Assembly: GCF_014207595.1 (NCBI RefSeq)
Contig: NZ_JACHGY010000001.1
Location: forward strand, 62,001-126,000
Direction: 5' to 3'
Length of the DNA stretch: 64,000 bases
Source: Algisphaera agarilytica
GTDB taxonomy: Bacteria > Planctomycetota > Phycisphaerae > Phycisphaerales > Phycisphaeraceae
Shown piece by piece: positions 26,249 through 35,157 of the stretch; position 1 is the stretch's first letter; every line of letters begins with the position of its first letter. The translations under genes were made by a program, and so were the position numbers. The notes below the pieces were generated by a model. The model saw only the letters and a list, made by a program, of their open reading frames with translations. It had not been told where the DNA came from and did not search any database.

Positions 26249-27147
26249 TGGACCTCGAACTGATCCTCATCTCGGTTATCGTTTTCGTCGGTGTGTTCCT
26301 GCCGATCTACGCGATCTTCCGCTACCCGGTGCCCGCCGCCCCGCCGGTGAACCGACGGATCGCGCGGGCGATGGGGGCCGACCGCGCGACGATCTTCGAG
26401 CTGCCCGCGCTCGCGCCGGTGCTGAACGCGGTCGTCGCGATCGCCAACCGGTTGAACCTGCCGAAGATCCGCGCCGACATCCGGCAGGACCTCGACGCCT
26501 CGGGCAACGCGTCGGGCTACAGCGTCGAGCAGTACCTGGCGTTGTGCGTGCTGTCGGCGTTGAGCGTGGCCTTCCTCGCGGGGCTCGGCGAGCTGTGGCT
26601 AGGCGGCGGCCTGCTGCTGGTGGTGCTGCCGCTGGGGGCGGCCGGCGGGTTCTACGTCCCGCTCATCCTCCTGCACGGGGCCCGCAACCGCCGCGTGATC
26701 CGCATCGCCAAGCAGCTGCCCTACACCCTCGACCTGATCGCGCTGGTCATGGCGGCGGGTTCGAGCTTCGGTGAAGCGATCCAAACGCTCATCCGCGACA
26801 ACCCCGAAGACGAACTCAACCAGGAACTCAAGATCGCCTTGTCCGAGATCGAGTTCGGCGCGACGCGGGCCACGGCCCTGAAGAACCTGGCCCAACGCAT
26901 CCCGCTGGAGAGCCTGCGCAGCGTCATCGCGTCGGTGAACCAGAGCGAAAAGCTCGGCACGCCCATGGCGGCGGTGCTGAAGGTCCAGGCCGACATGCTC
27001 CGGGCCCAGCGTGGCGTGATCGCCGAAAAAAAATCCGCCTCGGCGAGCCTGCGCATCCTCGTTCCTTCCATGATGATTATGATCGCGGTGGTGCTCATCG
27101 TGTTCTCGCCGATGATCATCCGTTTCATCAAGGGTGAACTGTTTTGA
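26248..27147 (+). CDS. tadC: TadC-type pilus assembly membrane protein
   Basis: 299 aa, second T2SSF-fold platform protein. The start ATG at 26248 shares a base with the tadB stop, which decides the start. TM helices: LILISVIVFVGVFLPIYAI, two in the middle (YLALCVLSALSVAFLAGLGEL, LLLVVLPLGAAGGFYVPLIL) and MIMIAVVLIVFSPMIIRFI at the end. The cytoplasmic domain contains LDLIALVMAAGSSFGEAIQTL and SLRSVIASVNQSEKLGTPMAAVL. Its stop overlaps the next gene's TTG start. Confidence 0.9.
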   Translation: MDLELILISVIVFVGVFLPIYAIFRYPVPAAPPVNRRIARAMGADRATIFELPALAPVLNAVVAIANRLNLPKIRADIRQDLDASGNASGYSVEQYLALCVLSALSVAFLAGLGELWLGGGLLLVVLPLGAAGGFYVPLILLHGARNRRVIRIAKQLPYTLDLIALVMAAGSSFGEAIQTLIRDNPEDELNQELKIALSEIEFGATRATALKNLAQRIPLESLRSVIASVNQSEKLGTPMAAVLKVQADMLRAQRGVIAEKKSASASLRILVPSMMIMIAVVLIVFSPMIIRFIKGELF

Positions 27148-28118
27148 ATCAGCATCTGCTCGAAATCACGATCACCGCCGGCCCGAGCGCGGGCCAACGC
27201 GTGCGGGTCAACCACTCCCCCGCCACGTTCGGCCGGGGCATGGACAACGCGCTGGTCATCGACCTGCAGACCGTCTCGCGCGTCCACGGCGAAATCCGAT
27301 ACGAGGACGATCGCTGGGTCGTGGCCAACCTCTCGAAGAACGGCACCAGGCTCAACCGCCGGGTCATCGGCCGTAAGCCCCGCCCGCTGAGCGACAACGA
27401 CCAGATCGTCGTGGGCAATCAGCCGGTGATGACCGTGGCGCTGCGTGAGGGCGAGGGCGACGGGCCGACCGTAGCCGCCGCCGAAACCAAAGACGTGGGC
27501 ACGGCCAACGCCGCGCCGCCCCGCCCGGGCATGAGCCCGCGGACCAAGCTCTGGCTGGCGATCCTGGGGTTCTGGGTGACTGTATTCGGCGTGGCGTTTT
27601 TTGTTTCGAGCGGGGCCGACAGCGGCGCGACCCGGACCGGGCCGAGCGTGCCCATGCTGACCGATCAGGAGATCGCCAAGGCCATCCGTGCCCCTCTGCC
27701 CAAGCAGGAGGCCTCGCCCCGCACCGCGGCGAATCACTTCGACGAGGCCGAGGCGTTCTACGGCATGATCAACGCCGACCCGCAAAACGCCTTCCGCGCC
27801 CTGTTCGCCTACAAGACCGCCCTGTCCTTCGCCTACAGCGACGACTTCATCGACGACCGCGACGACTGGGGCGGCAAACCCGTGGCCGACCTCGCCGTCG
27901 CCCAGAAGAACTACATCGAACTCGAAGCCCAGCTCATCGACGACGTCCAGCGTCTCTACAAAGACGCCCACGGCAAGCTGATGGACCGACGCCACGGTGA
28001 GGCTAAACTAGCTTTTGAGAAAGTCTTCAAACTCTACAACGACCCGCAGAACCCGATCTACAAAAACGCGCTCAAGCAGCGCGACCTCGCCCGGCAACGC
28101 CAGGACGCCAAAAAATAA
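27144..28118 (+). CDS. FHA-domain membrane protein of the Tad cluster
   Basis: 324 aa. An N-terminal FHA domain ([25 protein letters not shown], with GR and SRVH intact, then [10 protein letters not shown]) occupies residues about 1-95. A TM helix follows at about 132-153 ([19 protein letters not shown]); the C-terminal half is helical and probably extracytoplasmic ([29 protein letters not shown]). The start is TTG at 27144, overlapping the tadC TGA, with AAGGGTG upstream. Likely a phosphothreonine-dependent adaptor of the pilus machine. It is the last gene of the operon. Confidence 0.8.
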   Translation: MNQHLLEITITAGPSAGQRVRVNHSPATFGRGMDNALVIDLQTVSRVHGEIRYEDDRWVVANLSKNGTRLNRRVIGRKPRPLSDNDQIVVGNQPVMTVALREGEGDGPTVAAAETKDVGTANAAPPRPGMSPRTKLWLAILGFWVTVFGVAFFVSSGADSGATRTGPSVPMLTDQEIAKAIRAPLPKQEASPRTAANHFDEAEAFYGMINADPQNAFRALFAYKTALSFAYSDDFIDDRDDWGGKPVADLAVAQKNYIELEAQLIDDVQRLYKDAHGKLMDRRHGEAKLAFEKVFKLYNDPQNPIYKNALKQRDLARQRQDAKK

Positions 28119-28156
28119 TCGCCCCTCGGAATGATCCCCGGGCCCGAAAGAACCCC

Positions 28157-29389
28157 ATGAACCAGTCCGCCACCGAATCCGCTCTCCCCGCCGCCCCGTC
28201 GGTCCCCGACGAGTTGGGCCACTACGGCCCGTTCGGCGGCAGCTTCATCCCCGAGACGCTCCACAAAGCCGTCGCCGAGCTCGGCGAGGTTTACGAGGTC
28301 GCCAAGGACGACCCCGAGTTCCAGAAGCAGATGGCCGAACTCAACCGCGACTACATCGGCCGGGCCACGCCGCTGCAGTTCGCCCCCCGCCTCACCGAGC
28401 ACGCAGGCGGCGCTCAGATCTGGATCAAACGCGAAGACCTCGCCCACACCGGCGCCCACAAGATCAACAACGCCATCGGCCAATGCCTGCTCACCATCCG
28501 TATGGGCAAGAAGCGCATCATCGCCGAGACCGGCGCTGGCCAACACGGCGTCGCCACCGCCACCGCCGCCGCGAAGTTTGGCCTCGACTGCGAAGTCTTC
28601 ATGGGCACCGAAGACATGCGCCGCCAACGCCCCAACGTCCTGCGCATGCAGCTCATGGGCGCGAAAGTAACCGGCGTCGAGTCCGGCAGCAAAACCCTGA
28701 AAGACGCCACCAACGCCGCCATGCGCGACTGGATGGCCACCAGCGAAACCACCCACTACACCATCGGCAGCGTCGTCGGCCCCCACCCCTTCCCCATGAT
28801 CGTCCGCGACTTCCAGTCGGTCATCGGTAAGGAAACCTACGAGCAGAGCCTCGCCCAGCTCGGCAGACTTCCCGACTGCATCACCGCGTGCGTCGGCGGC
28901 GGGTCCAACGCTGCGGGCATGTTCCACCCCTTCGCCGTGCGTGAAGAAGCCAAGGACGTCCGCCTCGTCGGCGTCGAGCCCGGCGGCGTCGGCACGGAGT
29001 TCGGCAAACACGCCGCGTCCCTCTCCCAGGGCAGCCCCGGCGTACTCCACGGCTCGCTCTCCTACGTCCTCCAGGACGACGACGGCCAAACCGCCCCCGT
29101 CCACTCCGTCTCCGCCGGCCTGGACTACCCCGGCGTCGGCCCCGAACACGCCTACTGGAAAGACTCCGGCCGCGTGTCCTACGCCAGCGTCACCGACACC
29201 GAAGCGCTCGACGCCTTCCAGCTCATGTCCAAGCTCGAAGGCATCCTCCCCGCCCTCGAGTGCAGCCACGCCATGGCCCACACCCTCAAGCTCGCCGCCG
29301 AGATGCCCAAGGACGAAATCATCGTCATGAACCTGAGTGGCCGCGGCGACAAAGACCTCGACGAAGTCGTCCGCGTCCTCAAGTTGTAA
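28157..29389 (+). CDS. trpB: Tryptophan synthase beta chain
   Basis: 410 aa, the normal length. PLP-binding Lys102 lies in [11 protein letters not shown]; the phosphate loop [10 protein letters not shown], the conserved RNPLT-like GRATPLQF and the C-terminal [13 protein letters not shown] are present. It condenses indole and L-serine to tryptophan. No trpA, trpF or trpC is adjacent, so the pathway genes are scattered, as in many planctomycetes. Follows the Tad operon by 38 bases but is probably a separate function. A small hairpin (AGCCGC-TT-GCGGCT, 29394-29407) lies just after the stop. Confidence 0.97.
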   Translation: MNQSATESALPAAPSVPDELGHYGPFGGSFIPETLHKAVAELGEVYEVAKDDPEFQKQMAELNRDYIGRATPLQFAPRLTEHAGGAQIWIKREDLAHTGAHKINNAIGQCLLTIRMGKKRIIAETGAGQHGVATATAAAKFGLDCEVFMGTEDMRRQRPNVLRMQLMGAKVTGVESGSKTLKDATNAAMRDWMATSETTHYTIGSVVGPHPFPMIVRDFQSVIGKETYEQSLAQLGRLPDCITACVGGGSNAAGMFHPFAVREEAKDVRLVGVEPGGVGTEFGKHAASLSQGSPGVLHGSLSYVLQDDDGQTAPVHSVSAGLDYPGVGPEHAYWKDSGRVSYASVTDTEALDAFQLMSKLEGILPALECSHAMAHTLKLAAEMPKDEIIVMNLSGRGDKDLDEVVRVLKL

Positions 29390-29426
29390 TAAGCCGCTTG
29401 CGGCTCAGCGCTCCCCACCCCCACGA

Positions 29427-29470
29427 AGCGTCGCGGCTCCGCCGCGCTAACGCGGCCAAGCCGCGTCGCT
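29427..29470. repeat. Inverted repeat related to the 17.4-kb element
   Basis: AGCGTCGCGGCT and AGCCGCGTCGCT pair (11 of 12) around CCGCCGCGCTAACGCGGCCA. It uses the same GCCGCGTCGCTT and GCTAACG words as the elements at 17380 and 33559. It lies between the convergent trpB and prepilin peptidase genes. Confidence 0.55.
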
Positions 29471-29502
29471 TTCATGTAATGCCCCCATCCCGAAACACCT
29501 AC

Positions 29503-30690
29503 TTACGGAAAAATCGCGTCCAAAATCGGTGTCCGCCAAACCATCACCACAACCGTCGCGCCACACAGGTACGGCCCGTAAGGGATCACGCGCACTTTGC
29601 CTTTAACCAGCGCCGCCACCCCCGCCATCACGACCGCCGCAACGATGCCGAAGAACGGCGCAATGAAAAACGCCAGCGTCGTGTCCCGCCAACCGATCAC
29701 CGCGCCGACCGCCGCCATCAGGTGCACATCACCCAAGCCCATCGCTTCCTTGCCGAAGCCCAGCGTGCCGAGCACCCGGGTCGCCCAGACGATGCCGCCG
29801 CCCGCGAGGTAACCCAGCTGCACCCCGCCGATGACCTGCCATAACGGACTTATGGATTCATCGATCAGTTCGGGCGGTGCCGTCCGTCCAGCGGCAGCCA
29901 ACGCTTCGCCAACAAAAAATCCTATCGCCGCGCCCACGATCGGGAAGATCAAAAACAACATCTCCTTGCCGATCTCACGCCGCGGGTGCGGGTGCACCAA
30001 AATCAGATTCGGGTCGTCCGGGTCCGCGCTCTCGGGCAGCGGGATTTCCTCCGCGAAACTCAGCGGCAGCTTTTTCAGCCGCAGCAACACGATCGCCACG
30101 ATCAGCCCCACCGTGCCGCCGATCGCCAGGCCGACTTGATCCGTCACCGGGATCAACATCTCGTACGAATCGCCCACAACCAGCAAATCTTCCGGCACCC
30201 AACCCGCCGCCACCACAATCGGCAACCCGCCCACCGCGACGCCGGTGATGAGCCAGGTGATCCCCAGCGGGATGATGTACAGCTTCGCATCAATCATCGT
30301 CGCCGCGATCATGCACGACAGCAGCACCAAATGCACCGCCAGCACCGGCCACGTGTCCACCACGCCCGGCACCGCAAACACCTCACGCAAATCCGTGAAG
30401 TAGTACGCATACGTCAGCCCGAAGAACAACAACCCCGTCACCGCTTCGACCAGCGGGTACTGGATGCTGATCTTCATCTTGCAATACCGGCACTTGCCCC
30501 GCAGCCACAGCCAACCCAGCACGGGCACGTTGTCGTAGATCGCCAGCTTCTTCTCACACCCCGGGCAACGCGACGGCGGCGAGATCACGCTCAGCCCCGC
30601 CGGCACGCGGTAGATCACCACGTTCAGAAAACTGCCCACACAGGCGCCCCAAATGGTCAACAGGATGAGGGCAAAGACTTCGATGGGCAT
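29503..30690 (-). CDS. PilD-type prepilin peptidase / N-methyltransferase with acidic insertion
   Basis: 395 aa, polytopic membrane protein. The N-terminal region has [16 protein letters not shown] and the zinc cysteines of RCPGCEKK and CRYCKMK; catalytic Asp residues lie in [10 protein letters not shown] and [17 protein letters not shown]. It is longer than the usual 250-290 aa because of a hydrophilic insertion (about residues 195-240, [20 protein letters not shown]) between TM helices. It would process type II secretion/type IV pilin-like proteins such as the one at 61815-62570, complementing the Tad-specific CpaA. GTG/ATG alternatives are not needed: ATG at 30690. Confidence 0.88.
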   Translation of the reverse strand: MPIEVFALILLTIWGACVGSFLNVVIYRVPAGLSVISPPSRCPGCEKKLAIYDNVPVLGWLWLRGKCRYCKMKISIQYPLVEAVTGLLFFGLTYAYYFTDLREVFAVPGVVDTWPVLAVHLVLLSCMIAATMIDAKLYIIPLGITWLITGVAVGGLPIVVAAGWVPEDLLVVGDSYEMLIPVTDQVGLAIGGTVGLIVAIVLLRLKKLPLSFAEEIPLPESADPDDPNLILVHPHPRREIGKEMLFLIFPIVGAAIGFFVGEALAAAGRTAPPELIDESISPLWQVIGGVQLGYLAGGGIVWATRVLGTLGFGKEAMGLGDVHLMAAVGAVIGWRDTTLAFFIAPFFGIVAAVVMAGVAALVKGKVRVIPYGPYLCGATVVVMVWRTPILDAIFP

Positions 30691-30699
30691 GGGGGTGGG

Positions 30700-30790
30700 G
30701 ATTTCGGATTGGGGATTTGGGATTTCGGGAAGCTAGACGCTGGTATATCGGCTAGGAACGCGGACCATCCGAAATCCGCAATCCGAAATC
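30700..30790. repeat. Inverted repeat between prepilin peptidase and xseB
   Basis: The left part starts GATTTCGGATTGGGGATTT and contains a repeat of GGGATTTCGG; the right arm (30769-30790) is CCGAAATCCGCAATCCGAAA followed by TC. The arms are about 22 bases and nearly perfect, with a loop of about 40 bases. Same style as the elements at 23420, 35089 and 37623. Confidence 0.7.
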
Positions 30791-30795
30791 GAGCT

Positions 30796-31017
30796 TCATT
30801 CGGCGTCTGAATCGCCTTCAGCCTCGCCATCCGCGGTCAGTTCCCCGATCTTCTTCTCCGCCGAGTCGAGGATCGATCGGCAGCGTTGGATGAGCTTGGT
30901 TCCGTCTTCGTAGCGCTTCAGCGCGTCTTCCAGGCCGATCTCGCCGGACTCGATCTGCTCGATGAGCTCTTCGAGTTGGTCGATGGCTTGCTCAAAACTC
31001 GGGGCCTTCTTGGTCAT
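30796..31017 (-). CDS. xseB: Exodeoxyribonuclease VII small subunit
   Basis: 73 aa, normal length for XseB: SFEQAIDQLEELIEQIESG, then LEDALKRYEDGTKLIQRCRSIL and a C-terminal acidic tail. It forms a complex with XseA that degrades single-stranded DNA. The Met at 31017 begins MTKKAPSFEQ; a start at 31026 (MLPMTKK) is equally possible and there is no clear ribosome site. The catalytic partner xseA lies 1.2 kb upstream on the same strand with a plus-strand PEP-CTERM gene between them. Confidence 0.9.
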   Translation of the reverse strand: MTKKAPSFEQAIDQLEELIEQIESGEIGLEDALKRYEDGTKLIQRCRSILDSAEKKIGELTADGEAEGDSDAE

Positions 31018-31363
31018 GGGCAGCATTATCGCGATTCGGGCGTGTTGTGCGTTCTCCCGGTCTCCGCCTCGGGTATCGGTGAGCCCAGGCATATGTGATC
31101 AGGCCCGCATTCTATTGCTCACATCGGTTAAGACCAATGCGACACTTTCCGAGGCCGTGCCACGCTGCGGCGTTGACTGCCGGATGGGGGCAAGCACGAC
31201 GACAAGCGCTGTCTTGATCGATGGCGCAGAAGTGATCAAAACACAGCGGCTTTTATGTCAATCAACCGCTTTATTGCATTCATACTTAGGCCATGGCAGC
31301 AATTGCCTCGTCCCTCGCGGATGGTTGAGTTTCTTTTTTTGTTTCTATTCTGGAGCCCACACA
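31018..31363. other. Intergenic leader of the PEP-CTERM gene
   Basis: About 345 bases with no credible gene. It must contain the xseB promoter (minus strand) and the promoter of the PEP-CTERM gene. A TGGCA-N6-TTGCC motif at about 31294 resembles a sigma-54 site but the spacing is two bases short, so I do not call it. Confidence 0.4.
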
Positions 31364-32122
31364 ATGAAATCGCGGTTTGGAATTTCTATCTGGGGTATCG
31401 CTGCGCTCGTGGCCATGCCATCCCTCGGTGGTCAGGCTTCGGCCCAGGATGTTTACCTTGAAAAAGACGGGCTACTAGTGCTCGAGGCCGAAGCCGCCGA
31501 CGTTCCCAGCAACCACTGGCAAGTCGAGAGTGCCGTTGCGGGCGCTTCGGGCGGGACCTACCTGCGGGCCAAGACCAATTCATTCGGAACCCCGGGTATG
31601 GGCATCATCGATTACCACTTCGAAACCACCACCACCGGCACCTTCCAATTCAACTACCGCACCCGCATCGGCCAGGGCAGCAGCAGCACCGATCACAACG
31701 ATACCTGGGTCCGCCTGGTGGATGACAACAGCAACCCGGTGGTGCCCGTGGTGAACAACAACGACATCCGCACGGGGCAGTGGATGAAGGCGTACCGCAA
31801 TGGCGATATTACTCAGTGGATATCCCAAGCCTCGAATCTCGACAACGTCGGCCGATCGATTTCGTGGTCGCTGGAAGAAGGGATGCGCTACTCGCTACAG
31901 ATCTCAAGTCGATCGGCCGGGCACCTGGTCGATCGACTTTATCTATGGGATAAGTCGCAATACAACTTCGCCGACAAGGATCGCGGCTTCGGAGCCAACG
32001 AGAACGCCCTGAATGCTTTTGGCAATTCCCAGCTGGTCCCCGAGCCGGGCACCGCGGTGCTCACGCTTGGCGTGGTAGGTGCCGTACTGTTGGGCCGCCG
32101 AAGATTCGGGACATCGGCTTAA
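31364..32122 (+). CDS. PEP-CTERM-anchored secreted protein, carbohydrate-binding-like
   Basis: 252 aa. Signal peptide to about residue 27 (SIWGIAALVAMPSLGGQASAQ), then a beta-rich domain (LVLEAEAADVPSNHWQVES, YHFETTTTGTFQFNYRTRIG, VDRLYLWDKSQY) resembling CBM6/galactose-binding folds, and a C-terminal sorting signal VPEPGTAVLTLGVVGAVLL followed by GRRR. Exosortase would cut at PEP and attach the protein to the envelope. GGAG 11 bases upstream supports ATG 31364; the frame is open further upstream without coding character. It interrupts the xseB-xseA pair in the opposite orientation. Confidence 0.82.
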   Translation: MKSRFGISIWGIAALVAMPSLGGQASAQDVYLEKDGLLVLEAEAADVPSNHWQVESAVAGASGGTYLRAKTNSFGTPGMGIIDYHFETTTTGTFQFNYRTRIGQGSSSTDHNDTWVRLVDDNSNPVVPVVNNNDIRTGQWMKAYRNGDITQWISQASNLDNVGRSISWSLEEGMRYSLQISSRSAGHLVDRLYLWDKSQYNFADKDRGFGANENALNAFGNSQLVPEPGTAVLTLGVVGAVLLGRRRFGTSA

Positions 32123-32209
32123 ACTGATCCGGTCTTTCCTCCGGACAACCGGCACGCTTTCGCGAAGTATCTCCAGGCTTTCACCGCTCGCCCCGAATCG
32201 CAAGGCTAT

Positions 32210-33529
32210 TCACGCAAACAATGTCGGCTCGCCATCCTCGCCCTTCAGGGGTTTGGCCTTCCGGGGCGTGCGTGGTTTACGGGGCTTGGGGGCTGGCGTT
32301 TCGCCGTTGACCGTCGACACCACCTTTCCATCCGCCAATACGGTCGTCAGCTCGCTCCCGGCCGCGGCGTCATCGGCGTTTCGCAACAACTTCCCGCCCA
32401 CCAGCGTGTAGCTGTACCCACGCTTGAGCACGTTCGTCGGCGAGACCGCATCGAGCGTCCGAGCCATCGCGTCCAGTCGCTTGCGTTCGTCGCCCACCCG
32501 ACGGGGTAGGGAGGCGGCGAGTTGTTCGCCAAGCCGGTCGACGCGTTGGCGGGCGTCGTCAACAAACCGCTGGGGTTGGCTGAACAGCGGGTGACGGGCC
32601 GCGGCGTCGAGTCGGTGGCGGGCGACCTCGGCCCGGCGTTGCAACGCCAAGCTCATACGCCGAGCCAGTTGATCGACCTGCTGCTCAAGCACCGCACGGT
32701 CGGGCACCAGCGTCATCGCGGCTTGCGTCGGCGTGGCGCAGCGCAAGTCAGCAACCAACTCGGCGACGGTCGTATCGGTCTCGTGGCCGATGGCCGCGAT
32801 GATGGGCAGCGAGCAGTCGTACACCGCGTCCGCCACGATGCGTTCGTTGAACGCCCAGAGGTCCTCGATGCTGCCGCCGCCGCGGGTGAGGATGATCGCG
32901 TCGATGCCTTGCTTGGTCCCGTTCTGCGACAGGTCTTCGAGCGCGGCGGCGATCTGCGGGGCCGCCTCATCACCCTGCACCCGAACGTCAACGAGCACGA
33001 GTTCGCAGCCCGCCCAACGCTGCTGAGCGGTGTTGATCACGTCCTGCAGGGCTGCGGCCGAGCGCGAGGTGACCACCGCGATCTTGCGCGGCACGGCCGG
33101 CAGCGGCTTCTTGTGTTCGAGGTCGAAATACCCCAGGCCACGCAGCTCCTGGATCATCGCTCGGAGCGCGAGTTCGCGGGCCCCCTCGCCGACGGGTTCG
33201 AGCTTGTCGACGTAGAGCTGGACGCTGCCCTGGGCGTCGTAGAAATCGATCCGGCCGGTGGCGACGACTTCGAGGCCGTCGCGGACCGGGAAGCCGACCT
33301 TGCGGGCCGCCGAGGCGAACATGACGCTGCGGATGGAGGCGTCCTGATCCTTGAGGCTGAAGAACCAGTGGTTGCGGTCCGAGAGGTTCGACACCTCGCC
33401 GACGACGCGGACCCGCCGGGGGAGGTTATCGGTGAGCGCCGCCTTGATCTGCCCCGCCAACTCCCCGACGGACCACGGGCGGTCGGCGGATTCATCGGGT
33501 TCGTTGCGATCTGAATACAAACTGGACAT
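32210..33529 (-). CDS. xseA: Exodeoxyribonuclease VII large subunit
   Basis: 439 aa. N-terminal OB fold (WSVGELAGQIKAALTDNLPRRVRVVGEVSNL), then the catalytic domain (PRKIAVVTSRSAAALQDVINTAQQR, ILTRGGGSIEDLWAFNERIVADA, PIIAAIGHETDTTVAELVADLRCATPTQAA), and the C-terminal coiled region ending VLKRGYSYTLVGGKLL plus a basic tail. The start MSSLYSDRNE at 33529 was chosen over an ATG 28 codons upstream in repeat-like sequence. Functions with XseB in mismatch repair and ssDNA trimming. Confidence 0.95.
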   Translation of the reverse strand: MSSLYSDRNEPDESADRPWSVGELAGQIKAALTDNLPRRVRVVGEVSNLSDRNHWFFSLKDQDASIRSVMFASAARKVGFPVRDGLEVVATGRIDFYDAQGSVQLYVDKLEPVGEGARELALRAMIQELRGLGYFDLEHKKPLPAVPRKIAVVTSRSAAALQDVINTAQQRWAGCELVLVDVRVQGDEAAPQIAAALEDLSQNGTKQGIDAIILTRGGGSIEDLWAFNERIVADAVYDCSLPIIAAIGHETDTTVAELVADLRCATPTQAAMTLVPDRAVLEQQVDQLARRMSLALQRRAEVARHRLDAAARHPLFSQPQRFVDDARQRVDRLGEQLAASLPRRVGDERKRLDAMARTLDAVSPTNVLKRGYSYTLVGGKLLRNADDAAAGSELTTVLADGKVVSTVNGETPAPKPRKPRTPRKAKPLKGEDGEPTLFA

Positions 33530-33558
33530 GGGGTCAGTGTAGCGGGTCGGCACCGTTC

Positions 33559-33643
33559 GCCGCGTCGCTTGACGACGCGCGTCCGGGGCGCTTACCGAGT
33601 CGTGGTCCAACACCCACGCGCGGGGACAAGCCCCGCGGCTAAC
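33559..33643. repeat. Second copy of the three-armed repeat, with extra internal segment
   Basis: Starts GCCGCGTCGCTTGACGACGC and ends GCGGGGACAAGCCCCGCGGC followed by TAAC, the same two hairpins as at 17380-17427, but with about 40 additional bases between them. The rest of the gap 33530-33936 holds only a second dyad (33868-33914). Confidence 0.65.
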
Positions 33644-33867
33644 GGATCGAACGCGCGCACAACACGTCGCATTGGCACAACGAAAACACGGCCCGTGTCA
33701 AAAAATTTTGTTTCTTGTCCGCACACAGTTTATGGGGAACGCCAAGTCCATCACGACCCCACAGTGCGCACCATGCCGACGCCCCGCCCCTCATTGACGA
33801 CACCCCCGGAACGCGCTCTTTGACAACCGCATAGCTCACACCCCGCCGATGTTCGGCGGCTTGCCAC

Positions 33868-33914
33868 TGGTCTGGTCTAATGGTGGTCTAACCGCAGACC
33901 AGACCACCAGACCA
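33868..33914. repeat. Dyad built from GGTCTGGT words
   Basis: TGGTCTGGT and ACCAGACCA are outer 9-bp arms; inner GGTCT/AGACC extend it. Further GGTCCGG/CCGGACC words follow up to 33936. It lies just beyond the stop of the minus-strand dgcA gene and could act as its terminator, though there is no clean T-run. Confidence 0.5.
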
Positions 33915-33936
33915 AAACCGGACCACTTCCGGACCC

Positions 33937-35076
33937 TCAGGCCGTGGGCAGTTCGCGGTTGAGCGTGACGCCGTTGCCGTGGGCAGCCGCGCCTTCGGGG
34001 AAGATCGCGACGCCGTCGGTGCCGAGCTTCACCCCGTCGGCCGGGTCGCTCCCGGGGGCGAGCAGCAGAGCCCCGTCCATATCGACGTAGTCGAGCAGCG
34101 GCAGGAACTGGGCCACCGCGCTGATGCCCACGGTCGTCTCGGTCATGCAGCCCATCATGACCTTGAGGTCGAGCTCACGAGCCTTAGCAATCATCCGCCG
34201 GGCGGGCGTCATGCCGCCGCACTTGCTGAGTTTGATGTTGATGCCGTGGAAGAGGCCCGCGCACTTCTCGACGTCGCTCTCGGTCTGACACGACTCATCC
34301 GCCATGATCGGCAGGTCGCTGCCGAAGTACACCGCCTCGTGCTCGCTCCGCGGCGCATCGGGCGGCAGCGGCTGCTCGATGAACTCGACGTCCAGGTCTC
34401 GCAGCGGGCCCGACGCGCGGATCGTTTGCTCCGCATCCCACCCCGTGTTCGCATCCACCCGGAACACCGCATGCGTCTCCTCCCGCAGCCGACGCAGCAC
34501 CGCCAGGTCGACCTCCAGTCCACCATCCGCCTCCGGCCGACCGAGCTTGATCTTGTAACTCGGAAAGTCGGGGTACTCGCGGAGCTTGGCGACCATCACC
34601 TCGGGGGCGTCCATGCCGAGGGTGTAGTTGGAGAGGAGCGAATTTTGATGGTCAAGGTGGAGTAACTCGCCAGTTGAGATATCGCGGTTCTTGGCACAGA
34701 GATCATGAGCCGCTTGATCAATCGCGCATATCGCAAATTTAATCTGGGTTTCAAAACCGTCTGCGTAACCAGAAGGAAAGAAAGGTGGTTCATCCTGGCC
34801 GTACAACCCCCAATCGTCTTCCACAACGCCTGGCTCAGGTATGCCTGTGATGTAATTCAGAGTAGATGTTGGTCGTACTCCTTCAAACCATGCCACCATC
34901 TTTTCAACCGTCACCCCCATGTACGGAATCGCCGGTGCTTCGCCGTAGCCGGTGTGGCCGGTTTCGGGGTCGTGCAGGGCGACGATGAGGTTGCGTTGGA
35001 CGGTGCGGGTGCCGTGGGCGATGGTCCAGGCGTGACGCAGGGGGAGTTCGACGGGGTGGAGGGTGAGTTGGAGCAT
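33937..35076 (-). CDS. dgcA: Enolase-superfamily N-acetyl-D-glutamate racemase (DgcA type) / dipeptide-epimerase-like
   Basis: 379 aa of the muconate-lactonising/dipeptide epimerase group. Acid-base lysines Lys175 and Lys177 (YKIKLG) and Lys285 (IKLSKCGG), metal ligands Asp208 (RVDANTGW), Glu234 (EFIEQPL) and Asp260/Glu261 (MADES) are all present, with DMDGALLL near the end. Pairing with the DUF1611/DgcN gene directly upstream identifies the D-glutamate route in which DgcN acetylates D-Glu and DgcA converts N-acetyl-D-Glu to N-acetyl-L-Glu. L-Ala-D/L-Glu epimerase is the alternative. Codons 57-149 (34630-34905) are noticeably AT-richer than the rest. Confidence 0.8.
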   Translation of the reverse strand: MLQLTLHPVELPLRHAWTIAHGTRTVQRNLIVALHDPETGHTGYGEAPAIPYMGVTVEKMVAWFEGVRPTSTLNYITGIPEPGVVEDDWGLYGQDEPPFFPSGYADGFETQIKFAICAIDQAAHDLCAKNRDISTGELLHLDHQNSLLSNYTLGMDAPEVMVAKLREYPDFPSYKIKLGRPEADGGLEVDLAVLRRLREETHAVFRVDANTGWDAEQTIRASGPLRDLDVEFIEQPLPPDAPRSEHEAVYFGSDLPIMADESCQTESDVEKCAGLFHGINIKLSKCGGMTPARRMIAKARELDLKVMMGCMTETTVGISAVAQFLPLLDYVDMDGALLLAPGSDPADGVKLGTDGVAIFPEGAAAHGNGVTLNRELPTA

Positions 35077-35088
35077 CGCTTTGTTTTT

Positions 35089-35157
35089 GCCGCAGATTTC
35101 GCAGATGACGCAGATTCCGTTTCGAATTTAATCGGTGCAATCTGCGAAATCTGCGGC
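35089..35157. repeat. Perfect 18-bp inverted repeat between dgcN and dgcA
   Basis: GCCGCAGATTTCGCAGAT (35089-35106) and its exact inverse ATCTGCGAAATCTGCGGC (35140-35157) flank a 33-base loop that itself contains GACGCAGATT. The right arm touches the dgcN stop codon, so the hairpin forms in the dgcN-dgcA message. Confidence 0.85.

Noticed and set aside
31294-31308. Sigma-54 promoter before the 31364 PEP-CTERM gene
   Set aside because: TGGCAGCAATTGCC has the right words but the GG and GC doublets are two bases too close.
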